Positions 1 to 7,855 of a stretch of DNA of 40,323 nt are shown in pieces. The stretch's first letter is position 1. Each line of letters starts with the position of its first letter. Below the pieces are notes generated by a model. It saw only the letters and a program-made list of their open reading frames with translations, had not been told where the DNA came from and made no database searches. Origin of the DNA: Acidobacteriota bacterium. Lineage in GTDB: Bacteria > Acidobacteriota > Blastocatellia > HR10 > JACQTD01. The stretch spans positions 1-40,323 of the forward strand of contig JACQTD010000058.1 in assembly GCA_016210985.1 (NCBI GenBank), read 5' to 3'. Position numbers and translations under genes: made by a program.

Positions 1-970
1 ACCGGGCCGGGAGGGTGTAGTTGAAGCGGGCGAGGGCTTCCGGCTGAGCGTGAACAATCTTATCGATCGTCTCACTGCCGTTGGCGCCGGAAAACGGCAG
101 ACGCCCAGTCGTCATCTCGTACAGCACCACGCCCAAGCTAATGAGGTCGGTCCGCTGGTCAAAGGCTCGTCCCAGCGCCTGCTCCGGACTCATGTACGCC
201 ACCGTACCCATCACCAGGCTGGGTTCGGTTGTAGTTGCAAGTACGCCGTCACCGCTCAGCGCGGGCTCCTCGGTTCGGGTCACTCTGGCCAGCCCGAAGT
301 CAACCACCTTCACACGACCGTCAGGCGTGATCATGATGTTGCCGGACTTGATGTCCCGGTGAATGATGCCTTCCCCGTGTGCCTCCTTAAGCGCGTCCAC
401 TACCTGGATACCGATGTCGATGACCTGAGCGTTCTCCAGTGAGCCGGCCTGGAGCCTGGCTGCCAGCGTCTCCCCTCGGACATACTCCATCGCGATGTAG
501 TTCACACCCTCCACGTCACCGATGTCATAGAGCGTGGCGATGTTCGGGTGGCTTATCGCCGAGGCCGCCCGCGCCTCCTGCTGAAAGCGCTTAACCCGCG
601 AGCCATCCGTGGTGAAGTATTCAGGCAGCAGTTTCAGCGCCACCTGACGCCCCAGCCGATGATCCTGGGCCAGGTAGACCTCTCCCATTCCGCCGGCGCC
701 AAGGCGGGACACAATCCGGTAGGGACCGATGTCTTCCCCGATCCTTGACCCGGTCTGTTCTTCAGCCATTAACTCAGCCGCTACATCCACCGCAGGGGCC
801 TCGATGAAGCTCCCCGCCTCCGCGTGCGCATGAAGCATCGCCTCGACTTTCCCACGCATCTCGTCATCGTTCGCGCAGGCTTTGTCCAGCAGTGCGGATC
901 GTTGCTCAGGCTCGTGCCCGAGGGCCGACTGGAAGACATTCTTGATCTTTTGCCAGCGCTCCGGGGTCAT
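1..970 (-). CDS. Serine/threonine protein kinase, partial (N-terminal 323 residues)
   Basis: This is a Hanks-type Ser/Thr kinase that reads leftward and leaves the window, so its C-terminus is unseen. Reading from the ATG at 970, the protein begins MTPERWQKIKNVF. An N-terminal region of about 75 residues, common on acidobacterial kinases that sit beside ECF sigma factors, comes before the kinase domain. The domain shows the glycine loop LGAGGMGEVYLA, the ATP lysine in VALKLLP, the catalytic loop HRDIKSGNIM, the metal-binding DFG in VVDFGLA, and an activation-segment motif GTVAYMSPEQ. The RTDLISLG stretch matches the conserved helix F region. No transmembrane segment falls in the visible part. 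It lies just downstream of a decayed sigma factor gene on the same strand, a pairing usual for TIGR02999-type sigma factors. No clear Shine-Dalgarno precedes the start. The kinase call is firm; the substrate is unknown. Confidence 0.93.
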   Translation of the reverse strand, partial: MTPERWQKIKNVFQSALGHEPEQRSALLDKACANDDEMRGKVEAMLHAHAEAGSFIEAPAVDVAAELMAEEQTGSRIGEDIGPYRIVSRLGAGGMGEVYLAQDHRLGRQVALKLLPEYFTTDGSRVKRFQQEARAASAISHPNIATLYDIGDVEGVNYIAMEYVRGETLAARLQAGSLENAQVIDIGIQVVDALKEAHGEGIIHRDIKSGNIMITPDGRVKVVDFGLARVTRTEEPALSGDGVLATTTEPSLVMGTVAYMSPEQALGRAFDQRTDLISLGVVLYEMTTGRLPFSGANGSETIDKIVHAQPEALARFNYTLPAR

Positions 971-974
971 ACAC

Positions 975-1033
975 CATGACTCATCATTCCTCACTCCTCA
1001 CGCATCATTCGTCAATCATCACTCGCCACTCAT
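975..1033. repeat. Low-complexity degenerate TCATCACTC-type tract
   Basis: The interval between the kinase start and the sigma remnant is built of imperfect repeats of a short TCAT/CACTC unit, such as TCATCATTCCTCACTCCTC and TCATTCGTCAATCATCACTC. It overlaps the last codons of the sigma remnant, so the final residues of that remnant may be tract sequence and not original protein. It looks like a slippage-prone simple repeat. No promoter can be read in it. Confidence 0.55.
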
Positions 1034-1466
1034 CCCTGTATTCGTGATTTCGCAATAAAGCCATGCGCCAGCAGTCTGCCATTCGCGTTCTACCGTCGCA
1101 TGTGAAATCTGGAGCACCTCGGCCGTCTCAAAGCGACACCCGGAGGGCTCCGCCTCAACGCTTAGCGTGACGATGACTCCGGGCATGGTCCACCAGGACG
1201 CGACGCATCAATTGGGCGGCAACGCCGAAGAAATGGGCTGGATTCTGCCAGCGGATATTCTTGTAATCAATCAGCTTCAGGTACGCCTCATTGACCAGGG
1301 CTGAGGTTTGCAAGGTGTGGCCCGGGCTCTCCCGGCGCATGTAGAGACTGGCGAGCTGGCGCAGCTCCCCATCGACCATCGGAACCAGTTTCTCAAGGGC
1401 TGTCTGGTCCCCATTCCTCCAGTCCAAAAGCAGCTGGGTTACTTCCCCCTGTGAGGATGTCGCCAT
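1019..1466 (-). pseudogene. ECF sigma factor (TIGR02999/Sigma-70_X6 type), broken
   Basis: The first 103 codons encode a good N-terminal half of an ECF sigma factor. It begins MATSSQGEVTQLLLDW, and region 2 is visible in LVNEAYLKLID and FFGVAAQLMRRVLVDHARSHRHAKR. A TGA at 1155-1157 then stands where a glycine codon is expected, because the following codons still read GGALRVSL as in intact family members. After that the frame shifts and about 45-50 residues are missing. The text resumes in another frame as ETAEVLQISHATVEREW, the region 4 helix-turn-helix, and ends near WLYCEI. Intact members are about 185-195 residues. The gene therefore carries a nonsense change plus an internal frame-breaking deletion with its junction near 1125-1135. 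It sits directly upstream of its usual kinase partner. Loss of function is inferred from these lesions. Confidence 0.8.
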
Positions 1467-1638
1467 AGCCCCTCATTTGCCTGATCAGATTGGTCTTGCA
1501 AGACGCAAGCATATCACATGCTCTCACCAGCGGACATTCCTGCGAAACCCGGGTAGTGGGTCAGTTTCGATGGAACAACCATGTATTACCATTTCCAAGG
1601 AACCGGATGGAGTGCCAATTCTGTAGATAGTATGAGAA

Positions 1639-1719
1639 GGCCAGTTTCCACGGAGTACCGGTAAAATGGTCTCCAGATTGAGAAAATCACGGGCTCGAAG
1701 CCCAAGGAGGAAACTGGCC
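1639..1719 (+). promoter_or_regulatory. Structured leader before the IS110 transposase; candidate bridge-RNA segment or RBS-masking fold
   Basis: An exact 11-bp inverted repeat, GGCCAGTTTCC at 1639-1649 and GGAAACTGGCC at 1709-1719, closes a domain holding two further hairpins. One pairs GGAG-T-ACC (1652-1659) with GGTCTCC (1668-1674); the other is GGGCT-CGA-AGCCC (1691-1703). The right outer arm begins inside the transposase ribosome site AAGGAGG (1704-1710) and ends one base before the ATG. The fold could therefore hide the ribosome site. IS110-group elements encode a bridge RNA in the non-coding DNA upstream of the transposase, so part of such an RNA is an alternative. The pairing is seen; both functions are inference. 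Confidence 0.45.
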
Positions 1720-2796
1720 ATGACCGAGTATAGCGCAACGATACCGAGCAGGACGATTGGAATCGATTTAGGGGATCAGTACAGCCACTTTTTTGTGTTG
1801 GATGAGGCCGGGCAGGAGGTGGAATCAGGGCGGGTAGCGACCAGCCAGGCGGGTATGAAGAAGTTCAAAGGGATGGAACGGGCACGGATCGTGATCGAGG
1901 TGGGGACGCACTCGCCGTGGGTGAGCCGGAAGCTGGAGGAATGGGGGCACGAGGTGGTGGTGGCCAATGCACGGCAAGTGCACTTGATCTCGAAGAATGA
2001 TCGCAAGAGCGACCGGGTCGATCCGGAGCTGTTAGCGAGGCTGGGGCGGATGGATACGAAGCTGTTGAGGCCGCTTCGGCATCGTGCGGCGAAGGGGCAG
2101 GCGGATCTGGCGGTGTTGAGATCCCGGGATGCGCTGGTGCAGGGGCGCAGTGCGCTGATCAATCACGTGCGAGGATCGGTGAAATCGTGGGGGGCGAGGA
2201 TTCGGAAAGGCTCAGCCGAGGGTTTCCACAAACGGGTCGGGGACATACCGGAAGCGTTGCAGCCGGCGCTGAAGCCGGTGATGCAGACAATCGAGCGGCT
2301 GACGCAGGAGATTCGGCAATATGATCGGAAAGTGGAGAAGATGGGCGAAGCGGAATATCCGGAGACGGCACAACTGCGGCAGATCACGGGCGTCGGGCCG
2401 TTAACGTCGCTGGCGTATGTGTTGACGCTGGAGGATCCGCATCGTTTTCCGAAAGGGCGTACGGTGGGTCGATACCTGGGGCTGACGCCGAAGCAGAGCG
2501 ATTCGGGCGATCAAGCGCCGCAGTTGCGGATTAGCAAGGCGGGAGACCGGATGCTGCGAAGGTTACTGGTCAGCAGCGGACAATACATCCTCGGGCCGTT
2601 TGGGCCGGATTGCGACCTGCGCAGATGGGGGATGCAACGGTATGAGCGGGGAGGGAAGAATGCGAAGAAACGGGCGGTGGTGGCCGTAGCTCGGAAGCTG
2701 GCCGTGTTGTTGCACCGGTTATGGGTCAGCGGGGAGCAATATGATCCCTGGCGCCATCACCGGGGCCAACCGCCGGTTGTCGAAGCCGTCGCCTGA
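1720..2796 (+). CDS. IS110-family transposase (DEDD recombinase)
   Basis: This 358-residue DEDD-type recombinase moves its own element. The N-terminal RuvC-like domain shows the acidic residues in IDLGDQYSH, VIEVGTHS and KSDRVDPE. A central helical region follows. The C-terminal transposase_20 domain shows the conserved QITGVGPLTSLAY and the later LGLTPKQSDSG...ISKAGDRMLRRLLV block, which holds the family's serine. The ATG at 1720 is chosen because a strong AAGGAGG (1704-1710) lies 9 bases upstream; an in-frame ATG at 1666 lies inside the upstream hairpin. The length is usual for the family and no frameshift is seen, so the enzyme looks intact. Placement in the IS110 or IS1111 subgroup was not possible from sequence alone. 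Confidence 0.93.
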   Translation: MTEYSATIPSRTIGIDLGDQYSHFFVLDEAGQEVESGRVATSQAGMKKFKGMERARIVIEVGTHSPWVSRKLEEWGHEVVVANARQVHLISKNDRKSDRVDPELLARLGRMDTKLLRPLRHRAAKGQADLAVLRSRDALVQGRSALINHVRGSVKSWGARIRKGSAEGFHKRVGDIPEALQPALKPVMQTIERLTQEIRQYDRKVEKMGEAEYPETAQLRQITGVGPLTSLAYVLTLEDPHRFPKGRTVGRYLGLTPKQSDSGDQAPQLRISKAGDRMLRRLLVSSGQYILGPFGPDCDLRRWGMQRYERGGKNAKKRAVVAVARKLAVLLHRLWVSGEQYDPWRHHRGQPPVVEAVA

Positions 2797-3294
2797 GGTC
2801 AAAGCGTTAGGTTGGAGGCTAGGGCAACCCTGAAGCCAGGAGTGCCGAGAGAGAACCGTTCGAGCCTAGACGAGGATGCCAAGGAATACCATGAGCGCAT
2901 TGCCGGGTCCCGGTGACTGCGGACCTCCCCCAGACTCTACGACCGAACCCAACCGGGTAAGGTCGAGGTCGGGCTGTAGATGGCAGCACCGGAACTTGTC
3001 GAACACCATAGTGCACGTCGTCGCCCAGGGGTCGATGACACCCAAGTGCGAATGGAAGCAGGGCAAGCCAAAGGTGGAATCTCGAGGGCATCAAGCGCCA
3101 AGGCAAGGCATGGCCATTAAGGCACGATATCTGTGAGGGGCTGAACCCTGATCAGCAGGTATGACCGACCGAACGCACAGCCACAACGCAAGGGGACCTT
3201 AAGGGCGCAGTGAGAGGTGGTCCCGAAAGCACTACCAGCAAAGACCGTTGGATCTGCCCGCCACGTCGGGCTTGACAAGAGGCCTTCTCATGGA
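2797..3294. other. Non-coding stretch after the IS110 gene; no recognisable gene
   Basis: About 500 bases follow the transposase without any reading frame that resembles a protein on either strand; the short open frames look random. Local pairing is present, for example GGTTG at 2810-2814 with CAACC at 2825-2829. Part of this must be the right end of the insertion sequence, and IS1111-type elements carry their guide RNA here. The remainder may be decayed host DNA. I could not assign the boundary. Confidence 0.4.
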
Positions 3295-3396
3295 AGGGGG
3301 AGGTGGCCCTGCCTCCCCCGTCCTTGCGGTCAGGGAAGAATCGAGTCGGGTAAACAGCTCGGCGCAAACCCGGGGGAGGCAGGGCCACCTCCCCCT
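3295..3396. repeat. Exact 26-bp inverted repeat with self-palindromic arms (REP-like doublet)
   Basis: Positions 3295-3320 are the exact reverse complement of 3371-3396, separated by 50 bases. Each arm is also a hairpin by itself: GGGGGAGG, an 8-base loop TGGCCCTG, then CCTCCCCC. Such a pair of inverted hairpins is the layout of REP/BIME elements moved by RAYT transposases. It lies between the insertion sequence tail and the next gene. It could also act as a factor-independent stop or a cruciform. The repeat is certain; the class is inferred. Confidence 0.7.
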
Positions 3397-3456
3397 ACAG
3401 CCGATCCGGGAAGCCGGCTTGTTCGCTGAGGCCGATCTCTTTAAGATGATCGCGCA

Positions 3457-4299
3457 ATGTTTCTTCGGTTCATTGCCGTGACCATCCTGAGCGCGCTGTT
3501 GATCGGCGGCAACCTGCCGTATGGACAGGAGAAAGGCAGAGATAAAGGCAAGGATAAGGAGCCCCCGCCGGTCAAGCTGACGAGAAAGGGTGACAAGCGC
3601 GCGTTGGAGGCTGCCGACCGGGCTTCAGACGCCTATGGCGGTTCCGGAGCGCTCGCTCTTTTCCGTCAGAAGGGGCAGCTTCGGGGTATCCTGAAAATCT
3701 TTACCGATGAAGATACCCACAGGGAAGGCAGCATCACGATCCGGTTCAAACGCACCCTGGGCAAGATGGATGACTTTAAGCGAGTCGATATCGAACTACC
3801 GGGAGCGCCTATCCTGTCCATCGGGTACGACGGCGAGAAGATCTGGGGGGCCGAGAACGGCCAACCTACCGTCCTGCGCCTGCGGGCAGAACAGATGTTT
3901 CAGTTGGAATTGATCAACCACTACGAAACCCTGTTGCGGAATCGTGAGCTGGTTCACGAATTGAAGTATGTCGGTCGTGAGAAGCGGTCGGGTATCGAGG
4001 TCGACATCATCGACCTGGTCGCCGGCTCCGGAACGCCCTTACGGAACTTTGTCAGCACCAAGACGTCGCGGGTGCTTCGCGTTGAATACGACGTGGCTCT
4101 ACCCCGCGATGAGCGACCCATCCGCATTCAGGAAGCCTACTTCGATTTTCGCGTGGTGCAGAATACCCTCGCGCCATATCGCGTGGAGCGTTACGAGAAC
4201 GACCGACGCGTCCAGGAGATCCAATTCACCGAAATCGCCTTCGGCATCGCCATTGACGATGCCGTCTTCAAGTCCGCCGACGACCTAAAATCGAAATAG
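3457..4299 (+). CDS. Secreted LolA-like / outer-membrane lipoprotein-sorting-type protein
   Basis: This is a 280-residue exported protein of uncertain role. It starts with a signal peptide (MFLRFIAVTILSALLIGG) with likely cleavage near NLPYG, followed by a lysine-rich charged linker (about residues 25-50). The rest has alternating beta-strand character, with GYDGEKIWGAENGQPT and the late SGIEVDIIDLV...LPRDERPIRIQEAYFDFR block. This pattern recalls LolA/LolB-fold proteins that bind lipid chains in the periplasm and are abundant in acidobacteria. The start is the first ATG of the frame; its upstream ribosome site is weak. It converges on the DAHP synthase gene, whose end lies 13 bases away. The fold assignment is tentative. 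Confidence 0.6.
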   Translation: MFLRFIAVTILSALLIGGNLPYGQEKGRDKGKDKEPPPVKLTRKGDKRALEAADRASDAYGGSGALALFRQKGQLRGILKIFTDEDTHREGSITIRFKRTLGKMDDFKRVDIELPGAPILSIGYDGEKIWGAENGQPTVLRLRAEQMFQLELINHYETLLRNRELVHELKYVGREKRSGIEVDIIDLVAGSGTPLRNFVSTKTSRVLRVEYDVALPRDERPIRIQEAYFDFRVVQNTLAPYRVERYENDRRVQEIQFTEIAFGIAIDDAVFKSADDLKSK

Positions 4300-4312
4300 A
4301 CCGGACATCCTC

Positions 4313-5323
4313 CTAGATCGTCCTGCCCATCGCGGATACGATCACCCGCAACTGACCCATCAGCCCGTCAAACTGCGCGGGCAGGAGCGCTTGTGGGCCG
4401 TCGCACTGGGCGTTGTCGGGATCATGATGCACCTCCAGGATCAGCGCGTCGGCGCCTGCGGCCACCGCAGCGCGGGCCATCGGGATAACTTTGTCGCGGC
4501 GTCCGGTGGCGTGGCTGGGATCCGCCACCACCGGGAAATAAGTCAGTTTTTTCAGGACGGGGATGGCGGAGATGTCCAGTGTGTAACGGAGCGAGGTCTC
4601 GAACGTACGAATGCCTCTCTCGCAGACCAGCACCTGGTTGTTACCACCGGAGACGATATACTCGGTGGAGAGCAGCGTCTCTTCGATCGTAGCCGCCGGA
4701 CCCCGTTTGAGCATAACCGGTTTTCGCTGGCGGCCGAGTTCCCGAAGCAGGTTGAAGTTCTGCATATTGCGCGCGCCAACCTGGAGGATGTCGGCGTATT
4801 CGGACACCATGGGAATCTGGGAAATCTCCATGACCTCCGATATGACCTTGAGACCATGCCGGTCCGCGGCTTCGCGCAGGTATCGTAAACCCTCCTCACC
4901 CAGTCCCTGGAAACTGTATGGAGAAGTTCTCGGCTTGAAGGCGCCGCCGCGGAGAATCCTGGCGCCGCTCCGGCTCACGTACGAGGCGATCGTGTCCACC
5001 TGTTCGCGGCTCTCCACCGCGCACGGACCCGCCATGACCACGACCCGGTCGCCGCCGATCCGTACGTCGCCGATCCGGATCTCCATGCCTTCCGGCTTGA
5101 ACTCACGCGAGGAGAGTTTGTATGGCGTCGTGATCCGAACCACCTCCGCGACGCCTTCCAGCAGTTCAAGTTCGCGGGTGTCCACCACCTTGGCCCCTAC
5201 CGCGCCCAGAAGCGTTCGCGTTACGCCTGTGCTCCTGTGGGTGTCGAAACCGAGGTTGGTGAGTCGGTCGATCACCTTGCTGATTTGGGTTTCGGTGGCC
5301 TTCTCTTCCATTACGACAATCAT
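4313..5323 (-). CDS. aroF: 3-deoxy-7-phosphoheptulonate (DAHP) synthase, ferredoxin-like-domain type
   Basis: The enzyme joins phosphoenolpyruvate and erythrose 4-phosphate to DAHP, the first step of the shikimate pathway, in the cytosol. At 336 residues it matches the AroA-I-beta type found in Thermotoga and Bacillus. An N-terminal ferredoxin-like regulatory domain (about 1-70, [19 protein letters not shown]) comes before the barrel. Barrel motifs are [46 protein letters not shown] and [10 protein letters not shown], which include the metal and substrate ligands. It is the last gene of trpB-trpA-chorismate mutase-aroF and begins 4 bases after the mutase stop, so the two are probably translationally coupled. 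In related bacteria the adjacent chorismate mutase binds and feedback-regulates this enzyme; that is plausible here. Confidence 0.95.
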   Translation of the reverse strand: MIVVMEEKATETQISKVIDRLTNLGFDTHRSTGVTRTLLGAVGAKVVDTRELELLEGVAEVVRITTPYKLSSREFKPEGMEIRIGDVRIGGDRVVVMAGPCAVESREQVDTIASYVSRSGARILRGGAFKPRTSPYSFQGLGEEGLRYLREAADRHGLKVISEVMEISQIPMVSEYADILQVGARNMQNFNLLRELGRQRKPVMLKRGPAATIEETLLSTEYIVSGGNNQVLVCERGIRTFETSLRYTLDISAIPVLKKLTYFPVVADPSHATGRRDKVIPMARAAVAAGADALILEVHHDPDNAQCDGPQALLPAQFDGLMGQLRVIVSAMGRTI

Positions 5324-5327
5324 GGAA

Positions 5328-5654
5328 TTACCTCACTTGAGGATCGGGTTCGGGCGGCGAGTCGAACGAGGCCTGTTGAGGCCCATCCCCTGCCATGGTG
5401 ATACGCTCCAGCCGCCGCGCCTCGTCAATAATTCGCTCGAAGAGCCGGCGAATGGCATCATCGGGCAGGGGGCCGGGGTTGCAGTGCGTGACGTGCTCAA
5501 TGACCTCGGCTTCGCGCGCAGGTGAATAGATCTCCAGCCCGCGGGAGTGCTTGATCTTTCCAATCTCGACGGCGTATTGAGAACGCGCGTTGAGCAGGAT
5601 GACGAGCTGGCCGTCCACTTCATCGATTCTCTTGCGCCAATCCTCTATGTCCAC
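5328..5654 (-). CDS. aroQ: Chorismate mutase, AroQ class
   Basis: This 108-residue all-helical enzyme converts chorismate to prephenate for phenylalanine and tyrosine. AroQ features are the first helix [19 protein letters not shown] with its catalytic arginines, the lysine in [10 protein letters not shown], and the third-helix motif [14 protein letters not shown] tail of about 20 residues after ITMAGDG is probably disordered. The start is a GTG at 5654, four bases past the trpA stop; no in-frame ATG fits. It lies tightly between trpA and aroF, so the operon places mutase and DAHP synthase in equal supply and suggests a regulatory complex between them. Class is clear from sequence; the exact gene symbol varies among genomes. 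Confidence 0.88.
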   Translation of the reverse strand: MDIEDWRKRIDEVDGQLVILLNARSQYAVEIGKIKHSRGLEIYSPAREAEVIEHVTHCNPGPLPDDAIRRLFERIIDEARRLERITMAGDGPQQASFDSPPEPDPQVR

Positions 5655-5658
5655 GCGA

Positions 5659-6456
5659 TCATCCCTCCGAACCTTCCTTCAGCCACCTGAAGAAATCCGT
5701 GACGCGCTTGACCAGATCCGCCTGGCCTCGCCGTTGCTCAATCTCGCGAACCAGGGCGCTGCCGACGACAGCGGCATCGGCGAATTGCCATACCTCGCGT
5801 ACCTGTTCGGGGCGGGATACCCCGAAACCCACCGCGACAGGCAGGGAGGAGAATCTCCGGATCCGGCCGGCGAGTTGCCTCGCCGCCTCGGAGAGATTCT
5901 CCTGAACGCCGGTCACCCCGGTTCGCGACACTGCGTAGATGAACCCGGAGGCGGCCCGGCTGATCAGCTCTAGACGGTCATCCGTGCTCGTCGGCGCCGC
6001 CAGAAAGATGACATCAATCCCGCGCGCGCGGAACGCGGGCGTGACGGCGCCCGACTCCTCCGGCGTCAAATCGGTGACCAGCAGTCCCTCGATCCTGCTT
6101 TCCGACATCTCCTCGGCGAGGCGCTCCAGCCCGAAACTGAGTAGCGGGTTTAAATAACTGAAGAGCACGATCGGAAGGGAACACTCCCGCCGCGCCTGGC
6201 CGGCCAATGCGAGACAGTCAGAGACCGATACCCGGTTTTTCAGCGCCCTCTCCGAGGCGCGCTGGATCACGGGTCCATCCGCCATCGGGTCCGAAAATGG
6301 AACGCCGAGCTCCAGAACAGCTGCGCCCGCGCGATCCAGGGCGAGAATCAATTCGCCCGTGGTTTCGAGATCCGGATCGCCTGCGGTAATAAACGGAATC
6401 AGCCCATTAGGGCGCTGTCCCTCGACCCTCGCCAGTCTCGCTGCCGTGCCCGGCAT
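5659..6456 (-). CDS. trpA: Tryptophan synthase alpha chain
   Basis: The alpha chain splits indole-3-glycerol phosphate into indole and glyceraldehyde 3-phosphate and passes indole to TrpB. At 265 residues it has the usual length. The catalytic pair is present: Glu49 in LELGVPFSDP and Asp60 in MADGP, numbered from the ATG at 6456. Phosphate-binding loops GFGVSRPEQV and VVGSALV follow. That ATG overlaps the trpB stop by one base (TGATG), a usual sign of coupling; a TTG one codon upstream is less likely. It lies second in the minus-strand trpB-trpA-aroQ-aroF operon. The remaining trp genes are not in the window. Confidence 0.96.
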   Translation of the reverse strand: MPGTAARLARVEGQRPNGLIPFITAGDPDLETTGELILALDRAGAAVLELGVPFSDPMADGPVIQRASERALKNRVSVSDCLALAGQARRECSLPIVLFSYLNPLLSFGLERLAEEMSESRIEGLLVTDLTPEESGAVTPAFRARGIDVIFLAAPTSTDDRLELISRAASGFIYAVSRTGVTGVQENLSEAARQLAGRIRRFSSLPVAVGFGVSRPEQVREVWQFADAAVVGSALVREIEQRRGQADLVKRVTDFFRWLKEGSEG

Positions 6457-7709
6457 CAAAACGCCCCCGCGATCGGATCCGCGGCCAGCCTGTCAGCCAC
6501 CGTCTGTACGTCCTTGTCGCCCCGCCCGGAGAGATTGACGATCAGGATCTCACGAGCGGACATCGACGGAGCCATCTTGAGCGTATGCGCAACGGCGTGA
6601 GCCGATTCGAGCGCGGGGATGATGCCTTCGAGCCGGCTTAAGAGTTGAAACGCTTCGATTGCCTCATCGTCGCCGGCACGGGCATACTCGACCCGGCCGA
6701 GATCGTGGAGCAGCGCATGTTCCGGACCTACGGCGGCGTAGTCAAGACCGGCGGAGATCGAGTGCGTGCTCGCGATCTGCCCCTGGCCGTCCTGCAGAAT
6801 GAAACTCCGGGTTCCCTGGAGAACGCCGACGCGGCCGCCGTCAAACCGCGACGCATGCTGCCCGAGCGCCGGTCCCATTCCGCCGGCTTCGACACCCACC
6901 ATGCGGATTCCGGGCTCATCCAGGAATTCGTGGAACAGGCCGATCGCGTTGCTGCCTCCGCCTACACAGGCCACCAATGCATCCGGCAGCTTCCCTTCAG
7001 CCTCCATGATCTGCCCTCGGGTCTCTCTTCCGATGATCGACTGGAATTCCCGCACGATCAGCGGGTACGGGTGAGGACCGAGGGCGGAGCCCAGCAGGTA
7101 ATAGGTGGATTCCACATTGGTCACCCAATCCCGCAACGCCTCATTGATCGCGTCCTTAAGCGTGCGGCTTCCGGCCCCGACCGCTCGCACCTCGGCGCCG
7201 AGCAGGCGCATGCGGAAGACATTAAGCTCCTGCCGCCGCATGTCCTCCGACCCCATGTAGACGACGCACTGCAGCCCCATGAGGGCGCAGACGGTCGCGG
7301 TGGCCACCCCGTGCTGCCCGGCCCCGGTCTCGGCAATGATCCGGTGTTTGCCCATCCGGCGGGCAAGCAGGATCTGACCAATGGCATTGTTGATCTTGTG
7401 CGCGCCGGTATGATTGAGGTCTTCGCGTTTGAGGTAGATCCTGGCACCGCCGCAACGCTCGGTCAGCCGCCGGGCGAAGAACAGTGGAGTCGGCCGTCCC
7501 GAATAATGGCGCAGAAGCGCCCCGTTCTCAGCGAGAAATTCCGGATCGTGACGCGCCCGAAGGAATTGGCTCGTTAACTCCTCCAACGCGCGCATCAGCG
7601 TCTCGGGGACAAACCTCCCGCCATATTCGCCGAAGTGTCCAAGGGCGTCCGGATCGGACCGAAGACTCGGGCCGGTCGGTTGATGGGAGCGGGTTGATTG
7701 GTTGGCCAT
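6456..7709 (-). CDS. trpB: Tryptophan synthase beta chain
   Basis: The PLP-dependent beta chain condenses indole with serine to give tryptophan. The 417 residues match the standard TrpB1 type. An N-terminal extension of about 20 polar residues precedes the conserved [15 protein letters not shown]. The PLP lysine is K105 in [16 protein letters not shown]. The phosphate-cup GGGSNAIG and the later [11 protein letters not shown] and LSGRGDKD blocks are all present, so it looks functional. It is the first gene of the operon. The 146 bases upstream, shared with the end of the next minus-strand gene, hold a REP-like hairpin pair and no clear promoter. Confidence 0.97.
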   Translation of the reverse strand: MANQSTRSHQPTGPSLRSDPDALGHFGEYGGRFVPETLMRALEELTSQFLRARHDPEFLAENGALLRHYSGRPTPLFFARRLTERCGGARIYLKREDLNHTGAHKINNAIGQILLARRMGKHRIIAETGAGQHGVATATVCALMGLQCVVYMGSEDMRRQELNVFRMRLLGAEVRAVGAGSRTLKDAINEALRDWVTNVESTYYLLGSALGPHPYPLIVREFQSIIGRETRGQIMEAEGKLPDALVACVGGGSNAIGLFHEFLDEPGIRMVGVEAGGMGPALGQHASRFDGGRVGVLQGTRSFILQDGQGQIASTHSISAGLDYAAVGPEHALLHDLGRVEYARAGDDEAIEAFQLLSRLEGIIPALESAHAVAHTLKMAPSMSAREILIVNLSGRGDKDVQTVADRLAADPIAGAF

Positions 7710-7758
7710 CCCATCAACTATACGGGCATCGCCTCATAGCCGTAAAGTGGAGCCTGGC

Positions 7759-7824
7759 TCGTAGTTCCGCCTTATAGGCGGGCAGTGCCTGGGGGGCAAG
7801 ACCCGGCTGAGGCCGGAACTACGA
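7759..7824. repeat. REP-like inverted hairpin pair with compensatory stem change
   Basis: TCGTAGTTCCG at 7759-7769 is repeated in reverse complement as CGGAACTACGA at 7814-7824. Each copy leads into its own hairpin: CCGCC-TTATA-GGCGG (left) and CCGGC-TGAG-GCCGG (right). Read in the same orientation, the two stems differ at one pair by a C-G to G-C swap, so pairing was kept while sequence changed. This is typical of REP/BIME elements. It lies between the YCF48-like gene and trpB. Confidence 0.65.
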
Positions 7825-7855
7825 ACCCGGGGTACTACCATCACCATACGAACGC

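Larger units (their letters stand above)
1639..2796 (+). mobile_element. IS110-family insertion sequence (minimal extent; ends not defined)
   Basis: A complete IS110-family transposase with non-coding DNA on both sides marks an insertion sequence between the sigma factor remnant and a secreted-protein gene. IS110 elements lack classical terminal inverted repeats and usually make no target duplication, so the ends cannot be fixed by eye. The true left end lies somewhere in 1467-1640. The right end lies somewhere after 2796, possibly well into the 2797-3294 non-coding stretch. The coordinates given cover only the leader structure and the gene. Confidence 0.7.

Noticed and set aside
50-748. Plus-strand open frames over the left edge
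   Set aside because: They are antisense to the kinase, whose minus-strand frame shows every kinase motif; the plus-strand frames have no family resemblance.
2819-3136. Several open frames in the stretch after the IS110 gene
   Set aside because: Composition is random, frames overlap on both strands, and none has a ribosome site or recognisable motif.
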